A DNA stretch of 64,000 bases from Macrophomina tecta (GCA_024180945.1 JAKSGN010000036.1:124001-188000); one strand, 5' to 3'. Positions 33,148 through 43,663 are shown, numbered from the stretch's first letter. A program made the numbers and translations. Notes: generated from the sequence alone by a model not told the origin.

Positions 33148-35562
33148 CTACGCAGAACCAGTTGACGGATCGCGAGAGTCATTGGTCGAAGTCTGAAGAC
33201 TTTTCAGTCTCTGCGCAAGCAAGCCCGCACCGGTATGTGAGGGTGGTGGCGAGAAGGATCCTGCTGGCCGTTTATCCCATGTACCGCCGTGGCCGAACAG
33301 TGAGCTTGCCGAAGAACCAGCATCAGATGCTTTGAAGGACGAGCTATCCACATCCATCTGGTCTCTGCTGCCGGGACGCGATTCAACGGGTTCAAGTCGA
33401 CGAGGCAGTTTGAAAGGTATGGGCGCAATGGGCTCCATTGGACAGGCATATGTCTGGTAACCTGTGTACCCATTGCTCGGACTGCCAAAGTCAAGGGCAT
33501 CGAGACGGTCATAGTGCGCTTGGCCGTTACTGAGAGAAAAGCCAGCGCTCCGCCTTCTGAACGCCTTTTCAGAGGCTGCCAGAGATGGCACGTGCGATGG
33601 CTGAGCTGGGGTTGCATGATTCTCTCGGGCCGGCTTGTACGAAGTGTAGCGTGGATCAGGTAGTTGAATCTCGTTGCGGAGCTTCTCCTTGCCGTCGGGA
33701 ACACGATTTGCAAAAACAACGCGGATGCTTTTGTACAAGAAATATCGCCCTTTCGAAGGGCAGCATATGTGCAGATGGATCAAATACCGAAGCGTCGGGC
33801 GATCGTTCGGGTCTTCAGATGTTGAAAGAGAAGCCTCTGGGCGGTCGGTACCAAAGTTTGTACGTTTGTTCAAGGGCATGTCAATTATCGGCCCTGCAGA
33901 GTAGCTGCGCTGACGAATGAAAGTCTTCTGGCCAGGCTCCATGTCGCTTAGATCGTAGGGAACAAGGAAAAGCTTTACGGCGGTTTTGTTTGGGTTCTTG
34001 ATGACGATCTGAAGCTGCCCCTTCTGCGGAATGCGGTAGCTACCTCCTGGTGGCGACTTCGGTGATGTTGACCTCCGCTTCATCTTCTCCCGTTTGCGGT
34101 GAGCCGCTCTGTGCTGAGCATCCCGGCCGTCATCGTGAAACGCGTTCTGATGATCTCCCTCGTCGTTGTCGCTGTGATTGCCAGCCCGAGCGTGCTTCCT
34201 CCGCCGCCGTTTCTCGTCCGGCTCCTCAGCAGGCTTCAGACTGTTTTCCAAATCGATGAGGCCAACATAGGGGCTGGGTTGGTTGTCAGCAATCCTGCCA
34301 TTCCCACTATTGTAGCTGTAGAACACGGCCGGGAATGGCAGGGTCACGTGCGGTGGGCAGCGCAACTGTGCCTTGCATTCGCCCTTACCGAGCACGCCTA
34401 TTTGCGCAATGAAATTGAGCGGGCGAGAGGGCGTGGTTGACATTCTTCCGCGCAAAATCGATTCCTCGTACGAACCGACCATGGGCGCGTGCTGGAGCGG
34501 AGAAGTCTCCCCTGTGATCGAGGGACCGCGAGGTCGAAGTTGTGGCGATTGCGGAGTCGAGCTGGAGTGTGGTCCCAGGAAAGACGAGAGCGAGCGACGT
34601 GGCTGATGGGCCTGGTATGGAAACGAGCCTTCTCTCCTGAGGGACCGGCCTGGGATGTGCGAGTAGGCGGAAGAAGTGTGGAAGTTTTGCAGAGACTGGG
34701 GCGAGAAAGTATGGCGCCTACTGTCTCTCTCGTTCTGCCTGGAGCTCGGCCTCGGTGCAAAGTCCAGGTCCGGGTTGTTTGTCTGCTGCACCAGGGGGCT
34801 CGAGGGAGGCAGGAGGACGAAGCTCGACGGGAGCGAGGACTGCGAGGGCTTGCGGGATAGCAAAGAGCGTGTGAAGTCGGAGCGGGCGTGTTCGGGCCCA
34901 GGTCTGGCATGCGGCAGGGCGGCTTGAGGGAAGGCATGGTGCCAGGGGGCGACGGGAGATGTGGAAAGAGCGGAGTTCCTCCGGGAGGATTGACCATAGT
35001 TCACAGCATCTCGTTCCTGTCTGAAGTCTCCCGAGTGCAGTGCCGACCTTGGGCGCTCGATAGACAGGCCAGCCGCCGTATGGTCCTGCGCCTCGTCGCG
35101 TGCTTCCTGCGGCGCTTCGGCGAGCGGCAAAGGCTCTCTGGCGCTCTGGCGGGACTTTGACCTCGGCTGATGGCGCGCTTCCTGTGGCGGTCGAGACTGC
35201 AAGTCACCGCTTAGCACCTGGGCCCTCTCTTGGGGAACGCTGGCGTGGTCGCCCAGCGGCGGACCCGTCACGGTGCGTATACTGACAGTCTGAGTCTTCT
35301 GCCACGGAGGGCTCTGACTGCGCTTCAGGCGCTCAATCAACGTCACACGATCCAGCGTGCCCTGTCTCTGTTCGCCACTGTGCTGCTCGTCCTCCCAGCC
35401 AAACATGTCCGGCTCGTCGGCTCCTTGCAGGTAGTCGGCGGACCAGGCCTCGTCTCTCGTGTCGCGGAAGGCATTGTTGGCGGAGCGATGGGGGCGGCGA
35501 TGGCTGGGAGGATGCGCGGGGGCGGAGGCGTCGTCTTGGTCGTGGAAGATGGGCATGGGCAT
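33148..35562 (-). CDS. Atos/FAM214-type protein (DUF4210 and chromosome-segregation domains)
   Basis: Single exon, 804 residues. The first 350 residues are disordered and rich in Ser, Pro, Arg and Gln. From about residue 360 the DUF4210 (Atos) domain reads VGSYEESILRGRMSTTPSRP, LNFIAQIGVLGKGECKAQLR and PFPAVFYSYN; a charged linker follows (RKREKMKRR). From about residue 506 comes the second conserved domain, YRIPQKGQLQIVIKNPNKTA, PYDLSDMEPGQKTFIRQRSY, LRYLIHLHICCPSKGRYFLY and IRVVFANRVPDGKEKLRNE. This pair is found in animal Atos/FAM214 and in uncharacterised fungal proteins; animal Atos is a nuclear transcription factor, while the fungal role is unknown to me. The C-terminus is disordered. 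One of the conserved anchor genes of the window. Confidence 0.88.
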   Translation of the reverse strand: MPMPIFHDQDDASAPAHPPSHRRPHRSANNAFRDTRDEAWSADYLQGADEPDMFGWEDEQHSGEQRQGTLDRVTLIERLKRSQSPPWQKTQTVSIRTVTGPPLGDHASVPQERAQVLSGDLQSRPPQEARHQPRSKSRQSAREPLPLAEAPQEARDEAQDHTAAGLSIERPRSALHSGDFRQERDAVNYGQSSRRNSALSTSPVAPWHHAFPQAALPHARPGPEHARSDFTRSLLSRKPSQSSLPSSFVLLPPSSPLVQQTNNPDLDFAPRPSSRQNERDSRRHTFSPQSLQNFHTSSAYSHIPGRSLRREGSFPYQAHQPRRSLSSFLGPHSSSTPQSPQLRPRGPSITGETSPLQHAPMVGSYEESILRGRMSTTPSRPLNFIAQIGVLGKGECKAQLRCPPHVTLPFPAVFYSYNSGNGRIADNQPSPYVGLIDLENSLKPAEEPDEKRRRRKHARAGNHSDNDEGDHQNAFHDDGRDAQHRAAHRKREKMKRRSTSPKSPPGGSYRIPQKGQLQIVIKNPNKTAVKLFLVPYDLSDMEPGQKTFIRQRSYSAGPIIDMPLNKRTNFGTDRPEASLSTSEDPNDRPTLRYLIHLHICCPSKGRYFLYKSIRVVFANRVPDGKEKLRNEIQLPDPRYTSYKPARENHATPAQPSHVPSLAASEKAFRRRSAGFSLSNGQAHYDRLDALDFGSPSNGYTGYQTYACPMEPIAPIPFKLPRRLEPVESRPGSRDQMDVDSSSFKASDAGSSASSLFGHGGTWDKRPAGSFSPPPSHTGAGLLAQRLKSLQTSTNDSRDPSTGSA

Positions 35563-36338
35563 AGTCGGTGGTGTTGCTCGCGCCTACGAGCAGCACATCG
35601 GAGTCGTCAAACCGGCAACGGCGGGGGGGAGAAATTTCTGGTGGCAAACAAACGGGCGGACGGAACCGTGGTTCGGATTGGAGGCGGCGGCGGACAGGTC
35701 TGCGCTCTGGGCTGGGCTGGGCTGGGCTGGGCTGGGAGCGGATGTGGTGCAGCGAGGTCGGCGATGAGCAGCAGCAGCGCAGAGCAGAGCAGCAGTGACG
35801 GAATCCGGAATTCGAGGCCCACGGTTTCAGGTTTGCGCGCGGAGGGCGAGGCGGGCGAGGCACACGGGCGGGCGGGCGCGCAAGCAGCAAGCAGGAGCAA
35901 CGGCACAGAGCACGCCAAAGGCTGGGGCGCGGGAAGGGGAGTGCGGTGCGAACCGGTGCTCGTAGCAGGAGACGAGTGTATGACGGCAGACAAAGGGAGT
36001 CTGTGAGCGGGCGGGCGGGCGGGCGGGGGTGTTTGCCAGTCACACGATGCGTCAATCTCGCAGCAGCCCCCCCGCCCAGCTGGGGCCACGCCTGCTGCTC
36101 TCTGATCTGGCACGCTGCGACGGGGGCGGCAGCAGCTGCTGCTGCTGCGCCAGCGCCGGCGCCTGCGACACGAAGCGACAGTAGATGATGGTCCGCGGGC
36201 GTGGGCGTGGGCGTGGACGGGCGGGATCGCTGGCCCACACCGGCCGCCGCCCTGCGCTGCCCGTCTGGGCCTGCCTGCCCTGGCCCTGTGGCCTGTGGCC
36301 TGTGGCCTGTGGCCCTGGGGCCCTGTCCTGCCGCGCTA
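35563..36338. other. GC-rich, repeat-rich upstream region
   Basis: Promoter side of the Atos-type gene, full of short tandem repeats: GCTGG-type repeats at about 35708-35740, GGGC repeats at about 36005-36028, GTGGGC repeats at 36196-36220 and GGCCTGT repeats at about 36286-36318. The long open frames here (for example minus 35333-36352) are composition artefacts. Confidence 0.5.
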
Positions 36339-36368
36339 CCGCACCCGTGCAAAAGTCAGGGCGCACGG
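36339..36368 (+). repeat. Left terminal inverted repeat of the Tc1/mariner element
   Basis: 30 bp, exact reverse complement of 37620-37649; preceded by the TA target duplication. Confidence 0.95.
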
Positions 36369-36426
36369 ACGTGCACGAGTCAAAACAACAACGTACCCTC
36401 TTCATCCCTTGCCTCATTACACCACC

Positions 36427-37515
36427 ATGCAGCGCATCTTTGGACGCGAAATTTCAGGCAATGCTAGGCAAAGGCATCAGCTTTCACATGATCAACGAGT
36501 TTCGGTTATTACACAATCGCAAGATGGTAAATCTGGGCGTCAAATTGCCCGTGAGACTCGCTTCTCAGAACACGCAATTAGGAGCTGCATCAACCACTAC
36601 AATACGACTGGCCAGATTGATCTAACACCTCGTACTGGCCGTCCCCCCAAAGTCAGCCTTCGCACGGAGCGCCAGATTATTCGTTTTGTTAACCGGTTCC
36701 CAAAACTTAAGCACAGCCAGGTGATTAAGCAACTCCAGTTATCTATCCATAAAGATACGCTCAGGCGTATTCTACGCAAGAACCATATTACCAAATGGCG
36801 TGCAAAGAATCGGCCTTGGATCTCTCAAGCGAATGCCCGCATTCGGTACCAATATGCAAAGAAATACCGGTATAAGAGCTGGAGATGGTGGATGAGGGTT
36901 ACGTTCGGTGATGAGTGCTCAGTTGAGCAGGGCTCTGGCCACGCACCAAGCTGGGTTTTCCGTACGCCTGGCCAGCAAAAGTGGGACCAAAGCCGGCTTA
37001 ATACACGGCCACTTGGCAAGAAGGCAAGATGTATGGTATGGGGTGGCTTTTCAGGCCAGCTAGGGGTGTCTGATTTACACGTTATGGAGCGTGATTTGGA
37101 CTCTCCTAGGCAAGGCTATACTGCCAAATCCTATATCAAAGTACTGGAGGAACAGGTGCCAAGAAACTACGACTATGGTATGTACTGGTTACAAGATGGT
37201 GCTGGTATTCATCGGGCGAACCGGGTGAAGAAATGGCTGCGTGATCACCAAATTAGGTGCATTACTCACCCCCCATACTCGCCTGATCTGAACCTCCAGG
37301 AATACCTTTGGTGGCCACTAAAGATGAAGCTTCAAGAGATTGCGCCATTTATTGAGCTTAAGAAGAATCCTGAGCGCGTGGAGGCGTTACTAGCTGAGTG
37401 GTTACCTAGGGCATACGCATTGGTGGAAAAACCAAGCCTTAAAGCGCTTTGTAAAAGTATGCCACAACGGCTTGTAGATGTTATTCAAGCTGGTGGCTAT
37501 CAAACTCGCTGGTAG
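36427..37515 (+). CDS. Tc1/mariner (DD34E) transposase
   Basis: Cut-and-paste transposase of 362 residues, single exon, start at the first ATG (MQRIFGREISGNAR). The N-terminal half has two helix-turn-helix parts for binding the terminal repeats: HQLSHDQRVSVITQSQDGKS..QIARETRFS and RTGRPPKVSLRTERQIIRF..LRRILRKNHI. The catalytic domain has VTFGDECSVEQ (first Asp), MYWLQDGAGIHRANRVKKWL (second Asp) and HPPYSPDLNLQEYLWWPLK (Glu); between the second Asp and the Glu there are 34 residues, the Tc1-type DD34E spacing. No stop or frameshift is visible, so activity is possible. Confidence 0.95.
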   Translation: MQRIFGREISGNARQRHQLSHDQRVSVITQSQDGKSGRQIARETRFSEHAIRSCINHYNTTGQIDLTPRTGRPPKVSLRTERQIIRFVNRFPKLKHSQVIKQLQLSIHKDTLRRILRKNHITKWRAKNRPWISQANARIRYQYAKKYRYKSWRWWMRVTFGDECSVEQGSGHAPSWVFRTPGQQKWDQSRLNTRPLGKKARCMVWGGFSGQLGVSDLHVMERDLDSPRQGYTAKSYIKVLEEQVPRNYDYGMYWLQDGAGIHRANRVKKWLRDHQIRCITHPPYSPDLNLQEYLWWPLKMKLQEIAPFIELKKNPERVEALLAEWLPRAYALVEKPSLKALCKSMPQRLVDVIQAGGYQTRW

Positions 37516-37619
37516 CCTAGCTTTATAAAGAATCAACTCTTACTGCATTTGAGCAACTCCTTGTTGAATAATACGACTCCAAAGTATTGGTGTTGGTGGC
37601 AGGATAATTAGCGCCTTGG

Positions 37620-37649
37620 CCGTGCGCCCTGACTTTTGCACGGGTGCGG
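37620..37649 (-). repeat. Right terminal inverted repeat of the Tc1/mariner element
   Basis: 30 bp, exact reverse complement of the left end, followed by TA at 37650-37651. Confidence 0.95.
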
Positions 37650-37734
37650 TAGCGCCGCCCAAGCCGCGAGAAATTTCATCATCGCCCGCCAGCCCTACGA
37701 GAGAAATACCTTGCACTACTCTCCTCCCCGAATC

Positions 37735-38422
37735 ATGGCCGCCAAACGCCAGCTCGACGACGCCGACGCCCAAACTCCCGCCAAGAGACAGCGCAGCCAT
37801 GCTGACCGCAAGAAGGGCTTCTCCGTCGGGCCTGCAAATCTGCCCGACGGCACCTACAAGCGCAAGGGTGAGCTCCACGCGCTGCCCGACCCTGCCGCCG
37901 CTGTCTGCTGACCCCCGCACAGTCCAGAAAATCAAGAAGGATCTGATCCACAAGGCCAAAATCAAGAAGCAGTACGCCAAAATCCGCGAGCGCGAGCTCC
38001 ATGGCCAGAAAGCCCGACAGTCCGACGACGACGACGACGACAACAACGACAAGGAAGGGAAGTCGCCTGCAACCGAGCCCACCCTCGAGTTGCATCCCGA
38101 ACGGCAGGCCCGCCTAGACGAGCCATCACCCGGGCCCGGGCGCGACGAGAAGCAGAAGGACCAACGGCCCCAAAAGAGGCAGAAGCCGAAGACTTTCAGC
38201 AAGGAGGCTGCCCTGGGCCAGAAACGCAAGGAAGAAGCCGAGGCCCGCAGATTGGCCCGCGAGGAGTCAGAGCGACAGCGGCAGGAGAAAATTGCTCAGC
38301 GTGAGCGCATGAGGAAACAAATGGCCAAGGCACGCGCCCCCGGCAAGGATGGGAAGAGGAAGCTGGGCAGAGAAGCTCCGGTGCTTCTGGAACGCGTCAA
38401 GAAAATCGTGGGGAATGCATAG
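37735..38422 (+). CDS. FYV7: rRNA-processing protein Fyv7
   Basis: Nucleolar protein needed for processing of 18S rRNA precursors in yeast. Two exons (37735-37867, 37923-38422) around a 55-bp intron (GTGAGC..CACAG, GCTGACC branch) give 210 residues. The family signature spans the junction: GFSVGPANLPDGTYKRK, then VQKIKKDLIHKAKIKKQYAK. The rest is highly charged: an Asp run (about residues 75-85), a Lys/Gln-rich region and a long predicted helix (EEAEARRLAREESERQRQEK). The N-terminal basic KRQ/KRQR stretches suit nuclear entry. A Tc1/mariner element has landed 85 bp upstream of the ATG, so the native promoter has probably been pushed 1.3 kb away or replaced by transposon-end sequence. Confidence 0.9.
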
Positions 38423-39154
38423 GCCGGGGACGGCGTTCTGATCCACCAAAGAGGAGAAGAATAGTGACAACTCAGGGCGGGCTCGAGAGAGGTGCGCCCA
38501 AAGCCAGGACTTAATGTGTCCTGAACCGCGGCTTGAACATCGGAATCCCACCAACCGCAGGACTCGTACAGCCATCATCGCTCCTATGACGCCTCCTACC
38601 ACGCCGCAAAGATGTACTCGTACTATCAGACCGGGCTCCAGAGCGAGAAGGGTCCGCCACGAACTGGGTTCACATTGGGCGGATGCTTCTAGCAGTCATA
38701 ATGACGTGCCTCACCGGGCACCGCTTCCGGGCTGCTTGTTCCTTATTCAGCCGAAGGAGCGACACGGCATTGGTGATGGCTGCAAAGGACCATGATAATC
38801 GAGGGGGAATAAACGAGTCTGCCATTGCACAAGACCAACCCCATTGCAAGGCTGGATTCTATTAGCCCTCTGACCTGTTGCAATATTTTCGCACACCAAG
38901 AGACTTCGCCGGTTCTGCCTTGTCTAAATCCATTACGAATCTCATTTCAAGATTAAAATTCTAGAAACACGCAAGATTTCTGCCTCCATAGTCCTGTTCC
39001 TACCTCTCCCTGTTCTGCGCCATCTTCTGCGCAGTTCCAATATGAGGATTCCCGTGACGGTGCGCTGTAGTAGCATATATTCGTTTGGGTGTTGAAGACT
39101 TATTAGTGGGCCGCATCTCAGGCCAATCTTCAAGCTACCAGTTGAATATTCAGA
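38423..39154. other. Gene-free stretch between convergent genes
   Basis: 3' flanks of FYV7 and the GH20 gene. No gene recognised. Confidence 0.4.
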
Positions 39155-41329
39155 CTATACAGACCCATCAGTGACGACGACATTTTTAATTAGCCCTCTG
39201 AAGCCCTCCCCGATCTTTGCTAGCGGCGCCTCCACTGCTATCCGGCTCCACACGAACGAGTTTCCCAAAATGCCCATTTTGGTGATGAACTCCATCTTTT
39301 CCCCATCGCTAACCTGCAAGAACGTCTGATTCCCCTGTCCAAGAAGCTTGACGTCGGTCCACTCATTCACGGGCAGCGAGTAATTCAGCGAGAAGCCGTA
39401 CCCACTCGCCACAAGGGTGACGTTCGAAATACTCCCATTGCCCGCCAACAGCGCAGAGTCCGCTCCAGCGAACAGCGTGCCCGGCTGATCCGAATCGGGA
39501 TAGACGGAGAAGGCAATGGAGTAATCCCTACCCTTGCTACTCAACGGGGTCTGCACGAAGCACGATCCGTCAAACTTGACAGCACCATCCTCGACCGCGC
39601 ACCCTTCAATCGTGCCATCGTACCCGTTGCCGCTCCCGTCCGGCACAGTCTCGCCCGAGACCGCGGCGAAGTCGTAGCTCAGGATGGTAGCCCCCACGGA
39701 CGAGACACTACGATCGAGATTCTGATCCGGCACCGCGGCATGCAGCGCCTCGAACACGCCGTCATACTCGTCCTCGCTGAGATCCCCGCCCCACTGCTTA
39801 TCCGCCAGCGCGGGCAGATTGTCTCTCCACGCGTAGTACGCCTCGGTGTACACCGTCGCGTTCGGCCCGCAATCATTCCACAACGCCGCCACATGGCCCA
39901 GCACGCCCGGCTCGCTCCTCTCCGGGTTGTTCGTCGCGTTCTTCGTGTCGAAGACATGCGGCGCGTACGCCCCGCCCAACGGGTTCCCGTGGAAGATGCG
40001 CGTCTTGTTCAGGCTCTGCGGATACGACCCAGACCACTTGTTGACGATGTAGAAGGCGTCGTCCGAGTTGAGCACGGCGTACCCGTTGCGCACGTAGTCG
40101 AACAGCGGGTTGTCCTCGAAGAACTCCCAGTGCTGCACGCTGACGTCGGTGCCGATGTTGTTGTCGTACGCGGTCGACGGCGGGAAGGTGCCCCAGATGC
40201 GCACCGACTTGTTGCTCTCGGCGATGATGAAGGCGTTCATGGCGTTGACGAAGTCGTTGTAATCGCTCGCGAGCGCGCTGTCGTACTCGTCCGCGCCGAT
40301 GTGCACCGTCTTGCTGTGGAACCACGGCAGGAAGGTGCGCCAGACGGCCTGCACCGTCGGCAGCGTCTCCGGGTGGCTGATGTTGAGCATGCTGTAGTCG
40401 GAGCTGAGCGCGAGCTCGGGCTTCCACTGCGTGAGCACGAGCGCGTGCCCGGGCGTCTCGATTTCCGGGATGACGGTCACGCCGCGCGCGGCGCAGCGCG
40501 TCTGGATGGTGTCGAAGACGGCGCGCGTGTAGGACTCGTTCTGGCGGCGGTTGAGCCCGGCGACGGCCGCGTCGTCCGAGTCGAGCCGGAAGGCGGCGTA
40601 CAGGTTGAGCATGAAGTCGCGGTTGTCGAGGTACACGCTGCCCATGTTGTCGCTGAGGTGCAGGTGGAAGGTGTTTTGCTTGAAGAAGCTCAGGTACGAG
40701 CACAGCTCGATCAGGAAGTCCGGCGGGTAGTAGTGGCGCCCGGCGTCGAGCATGACGCCACGCGTGGCCCAGCCGGGAGCATCGATGGCGGAGCCAGTGG
40801 GGATGGTGGCATTGTTGAGGACGGCGGCTTGGAGGAGAGTGCGGGTTCCCCACCAGGCTCCGAGGGGGCTCGCTCCCGAGATGGTTATACCATCAGTGCT
40901 GATGGAAAGATGGTAGCCCTCGGATGTGGCGCGTCCGGCGGCGTCGAGGAAGTCCGTGGAGTTGTCCAGCGTGAGGAAGATGGCCCCGTTGCCAGGGGCG
41001 GTACCTGTGGACAGGCTGAGATTCAAGCCGAGTGTCTTGCTGAAGTCTCCGGAAAATGTCTGCGCAAACTCCTGGAGAGTGGGGGGAATGAGGGTCTCCC
41101 CGTCCTCGTTGACAGCATCCAGATAGCGCGAATCGACGATAATCGAGTGAAGGCTGCTGAGTGACAGGGAGCCGTTGGCGGCCTCGAACGGGATGGTCGG
41201 GACGGTTAAGAGCCGCGCAGAGCCTCAATGGGGATCAGCACTCTGCACGTCAACGGGCTGTTGCAGGATGGCCTGGAACTTACTGCTTGCGACCAATGAG
41301 AGGACGATGGCTGCTTCAGTGGACCACAT
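39155..41329 (-). CDS. GH20 beta-N-acetylhexosaminidase with a C-terminal lectin-like domain
   Basis: Secreted exo-hydrolase removing terminal N-acetylhexosamine. Two exons (41329-41284, 41223-39155) around a 60-bp intron (GTAAGT..TTGAG, TGCTGATC branch) give 704 residues; the short first exon supplies the signal peptide MWSTEAAIVLSLVAS. The GH20b N-terminal domain precedes LGAWWGTRTLLQAA and GWATRGVMLDAGRHYYPPDF, the start of the barrel. FKQNTFHLHLSDN, VTVIPEIETPGHA and the catalytic Asp-Glu pair in VHIGADEYDS are present. HVAALWNDCGPNATVY closes the barrel. From about residue 500 a concanavalin/LamG-type domain follows (VPDGSGNGYDGTIEG, FDGSCFVQTPLSSKGRDYSI), an addition not found in standard fungal hexosaminidases and possibly a glycan-binding module. 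Confidence 0.87.
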
Positions 41330-42286
41330 GGCGGAAGGAAATCACACGAACAAACCCAGCTGCTGGCCTCCACGATCAGTGCCCAGCAGGACGTAATGAG
41401 CCTTTTAGACGGCTCCAAGCAACGAAAGAAACCGTTGCACTCGAAGCTCTCAGTGGCACTCTGACTCCACCGGACTAACGCTACAATGTCACTTCGAAGC
41501 CAAAGCCAAGTTGAGTGTGGACGAGATGAGCTCCGATAGCGCGGAGGCGACGCTGCCGTGCGACGGCATCATTTAGGGGTCGCACGGCCGAAGCTGCTAT
41601 CGCAGGCATGGCATGCAAATTAAACATCCGGGAGCCGGACAGGAATTGCCAGGAACGGGGCGGAGAGGCCCGCTTGGGGAGGGCGCAAGCGATGTAACGC
41701 TCGGGCTCGGGTCTGATATTAGGTGCGAGATACGTGCCCTATCTTGCGGGGTCGTCCGATCTGGAAGGGATTGACAGCGCGGGTTGAGTCGTGGGGAGAA
41801 ACGCGCGGACGTGCCTGAAGAGTGGGAGTGCGAGTGGAGCAGGGGTATGCCGGCTATCACCTCTGACGTCGTCGTCTCTTGCATTTTCGGGAAGATCTTT
41901 GACTGCAACTCACACGGCTTCAAGTTTGACCAAAACTAGTGGGAGAACCAGCGCGGGTATTCGGCGTATGTCTGTTTGGACGGTGTCTGCTCGAACGTCC
42001 TAGTAAGCGTGCAAAACCGCCTTTGTCCCGACGCTCGAGTGAATAATAATCCACCAAGATCCAAATATAATAAAAGACAAAATGACCTAACAAGATTCCC
42101 ATTAGTTCCAGCTGTATAACAAAGTCGTAGTGACTGAATGAACCAGAAGGCACCCCAATATCAATTGGAAATGCACCTAATCACTTCTCAATCCCGCAAA
42201 CCCCAAGACACTCATATAACCCTCCTTAAGCATCTAAACCAGCTGCCGGCCTCTCCCGCTCAATAGCGGACTTGCCATCACCCACC
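41330..42286. other. Gene-free stretch, divergent promoter region
   Basis: Lies between the starts of the GH20 gene (minus) and the low-complexity gene (plus). No gene or repeat recognised. Confidence 0.4.
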
Positions 42287-43663
42287 ATGCCAAGGAACAA
42301 CAATGACGATGACGATGACCCCCAAAACTCCAACAGCGCCGTCGCGCTGCCCCTCCGCCTCTCCCAAGCCAGCGACACCACGCTCTCCCCGCCACCGGAG
42401 GGCCTTCTCACGCCCAGCGAGCACACACAAGAACAGGAACACCATCTGTACAACTGCAACGATAGGGATGGTGACAACGAGGACATTACCCTCCCCGACC
42501 AACCTTCCCAAACGTCCAGCCCACTCTCCTCCGCACACCCTAGCGAACACCGCTCGCCCTCCATAGGACGACAGAACACCAGGACACCAACACCGCAGTG
42601 GCACCAAGGGCGTCAGAGAGCGGGTTCGCGCTCGCAGCCGCGGCGCGCCCGCTCCGTCTCGCTTGGAAAAGAGGGAATCCGAAGCAACACAACTACGCCG
42701 ACGCCGCCACGTGGACGAGCTGGTCGAACGCATGCACGTTCGCCACCACTACCATCATTATCATCGTCGTCGTCATCATCCTCGTCATCATCATCACCAT
42801 CACCACCACCGCTGCGCTCGCGCTCCACCACAACATCCGAACGACAACAACCCCCACAGATGACTACCCCAGCCGCCAACGACGACGACGTCGACGACGA
42901 TGAAGAAGACGAAGGACAAGGAACACCCTTCCCAGCACCCGGCCCCCCGGCATACCCAGCACAACCGCCGCCACGGCCATTCCACCGCACACCCAGCCCA
43001 CCAACGCAAATGCTCTCCTCCTCCCCACCCACCATCTCGCCCTTCCGCACGCCCTCGCCGCGCACCCTCGCGGCGCACCCGCCTTCGCCAACCCACCTGG
43101 CCATCGCGCTCCTCAAGCCCAGCTCCACCTCCACCGGCGCCCATCCCGCCATCACTCTCACCCTCTCCACCCACCGCGCGGCCCTGCCCACCGACGACGC
43201 CGACACCGCCATCACCGCTCCGTGGACGCCGGCGACCGCCAAAGCCGCGCTGCAAGCGACCCTTGCGCGCATCACGCGCATCTTCGAGTCCTATGGCGTC
43301 ACGCGGCAAGAGAAGAGAGGGCCCGCCGATGTCCGCGGCTACTACCGGGTGCACAGCATGAGCGCGTGGCGAGAGTACCACGGGGCGCGGAACGAAGACG
43401 ACGGGGTGGTGCCAACGGCGTGGGCCCGGTGCGAGGTCGAGGTCGGGTTCGCGAGCTGCGCGGCGATGATGGCGGTGGTGGGGGCAGTGTTGGGGGAAGG
43501 AGGGCGTGCGGGAGAGGGGTGGAGGGCGAAGGGGTTTGAGAGCGAGTTCTGCGATGGGCAGTGGGAAGCGGAGGAGGAGAGGAGGAGGGTAGGGGAGGAG
43601 ACGCTGGAGGTTTTGCGGGGGTGGCATGGGGTGGAGGTGGAGTATGCGGGTGATGATCGCTAG
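42287..43663 (+). CDS. Unknown protein with low-complexity N-terminal half
   Basis: Single-exon frame of 458 residues; start at the ATG at 42287, since the frame above it only offers TTG. The N-terminal 300 residues are disordered: Asp-rich MPRNNNDDDDD, Ser/Pro/Thr-rich parts and a run of about 12 Ser (about residues 155-170) encoded by TCA/TCG/TCC repeats. A folded part may begin near residue 320 (LAIALLKPSS, TPATAKAALQATLARITRIF) and includes RGYYRVHSMSAWREYHGA, ARCEVEVGFASCAAMMAVVG and LRGWHGVEVEYAG. I do not recognise the family. High GC on both strands gives false frames here, so the gene itself is only moderately supported. Confidence 0.5.
   Translation: MPRNNNDDDDDPQNSNSAVALPLRLSQASDTTLSPPPEGLLTPSEHTQEQEHHLYNCNDRDGDNEDITLPDQPSQTSSPLSSAHPSEHRSPSIGRQNTRTPTPQWHQGRQRAGSRSQPRRARSVSLGKEGIRSNTTTPTPPRGRAGRTHARSPPLPSLSSSSSSSSSSSSPSPPPLRSRSTTTSERQQPPQMTTPAANDDDVDDDEEDEGQGTPFPAPGPPAYPAQPPPRPFHRTPSPPTQMLSSSPPTISPFRTPSPRTLAAHPPSPTHLAIALLKPSSTSTGAHPAITLTLSTHRAALPTDDADTAITAPWTPATAKAALQATLARITRIFESYGVTRQEKRGPADVRGYYRVHSMSAWREYHGARNEDDGVVPTAWARCEVEVGFASCAAMMAVVGAVLGEGGRAGEGWRAKGFESEFCDGQWEAEEERRRVGEETLEVLRGWHGVEVEYAGDDR

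Larger units (their letters stand above)
36339..37649 (+). mobile_element. Tc1/mariner DNA transposon, apparently complete
   Basis: 1311-bp element flanked by TA on both sides (36337-36338 and 37650-37651), the standard Tc1/mariner target duplication. The terminal inverted repeats are 30 bp and identical (36339-36368 and 37620-37649), beginning CCGCACCCGTGCAAAAGTCA. The single gene inside is an uninterrupted transposase. Perfect ends and an open gene indicate a recent insertion. It sits between the divergently oriented Atos-type gene and FYV7, 85 bp before the FYV7 start codon. Confidence 0.95.

Noticed and set aside
35333..36352. 339-codon minus-strand frame upstream of the Atos-type gene
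   Set aside because: Generated by GC-rich tandem repeats; not a protein-like composition.
39740..41164. 474-codon plus-strand frame opposite the GH20 gene
   Set aside because: Mirror frame of a GC-rich coding exon; Arg/Val/His-heavy and without domain, while the minus strand encodes a clear GH20 enzyme.
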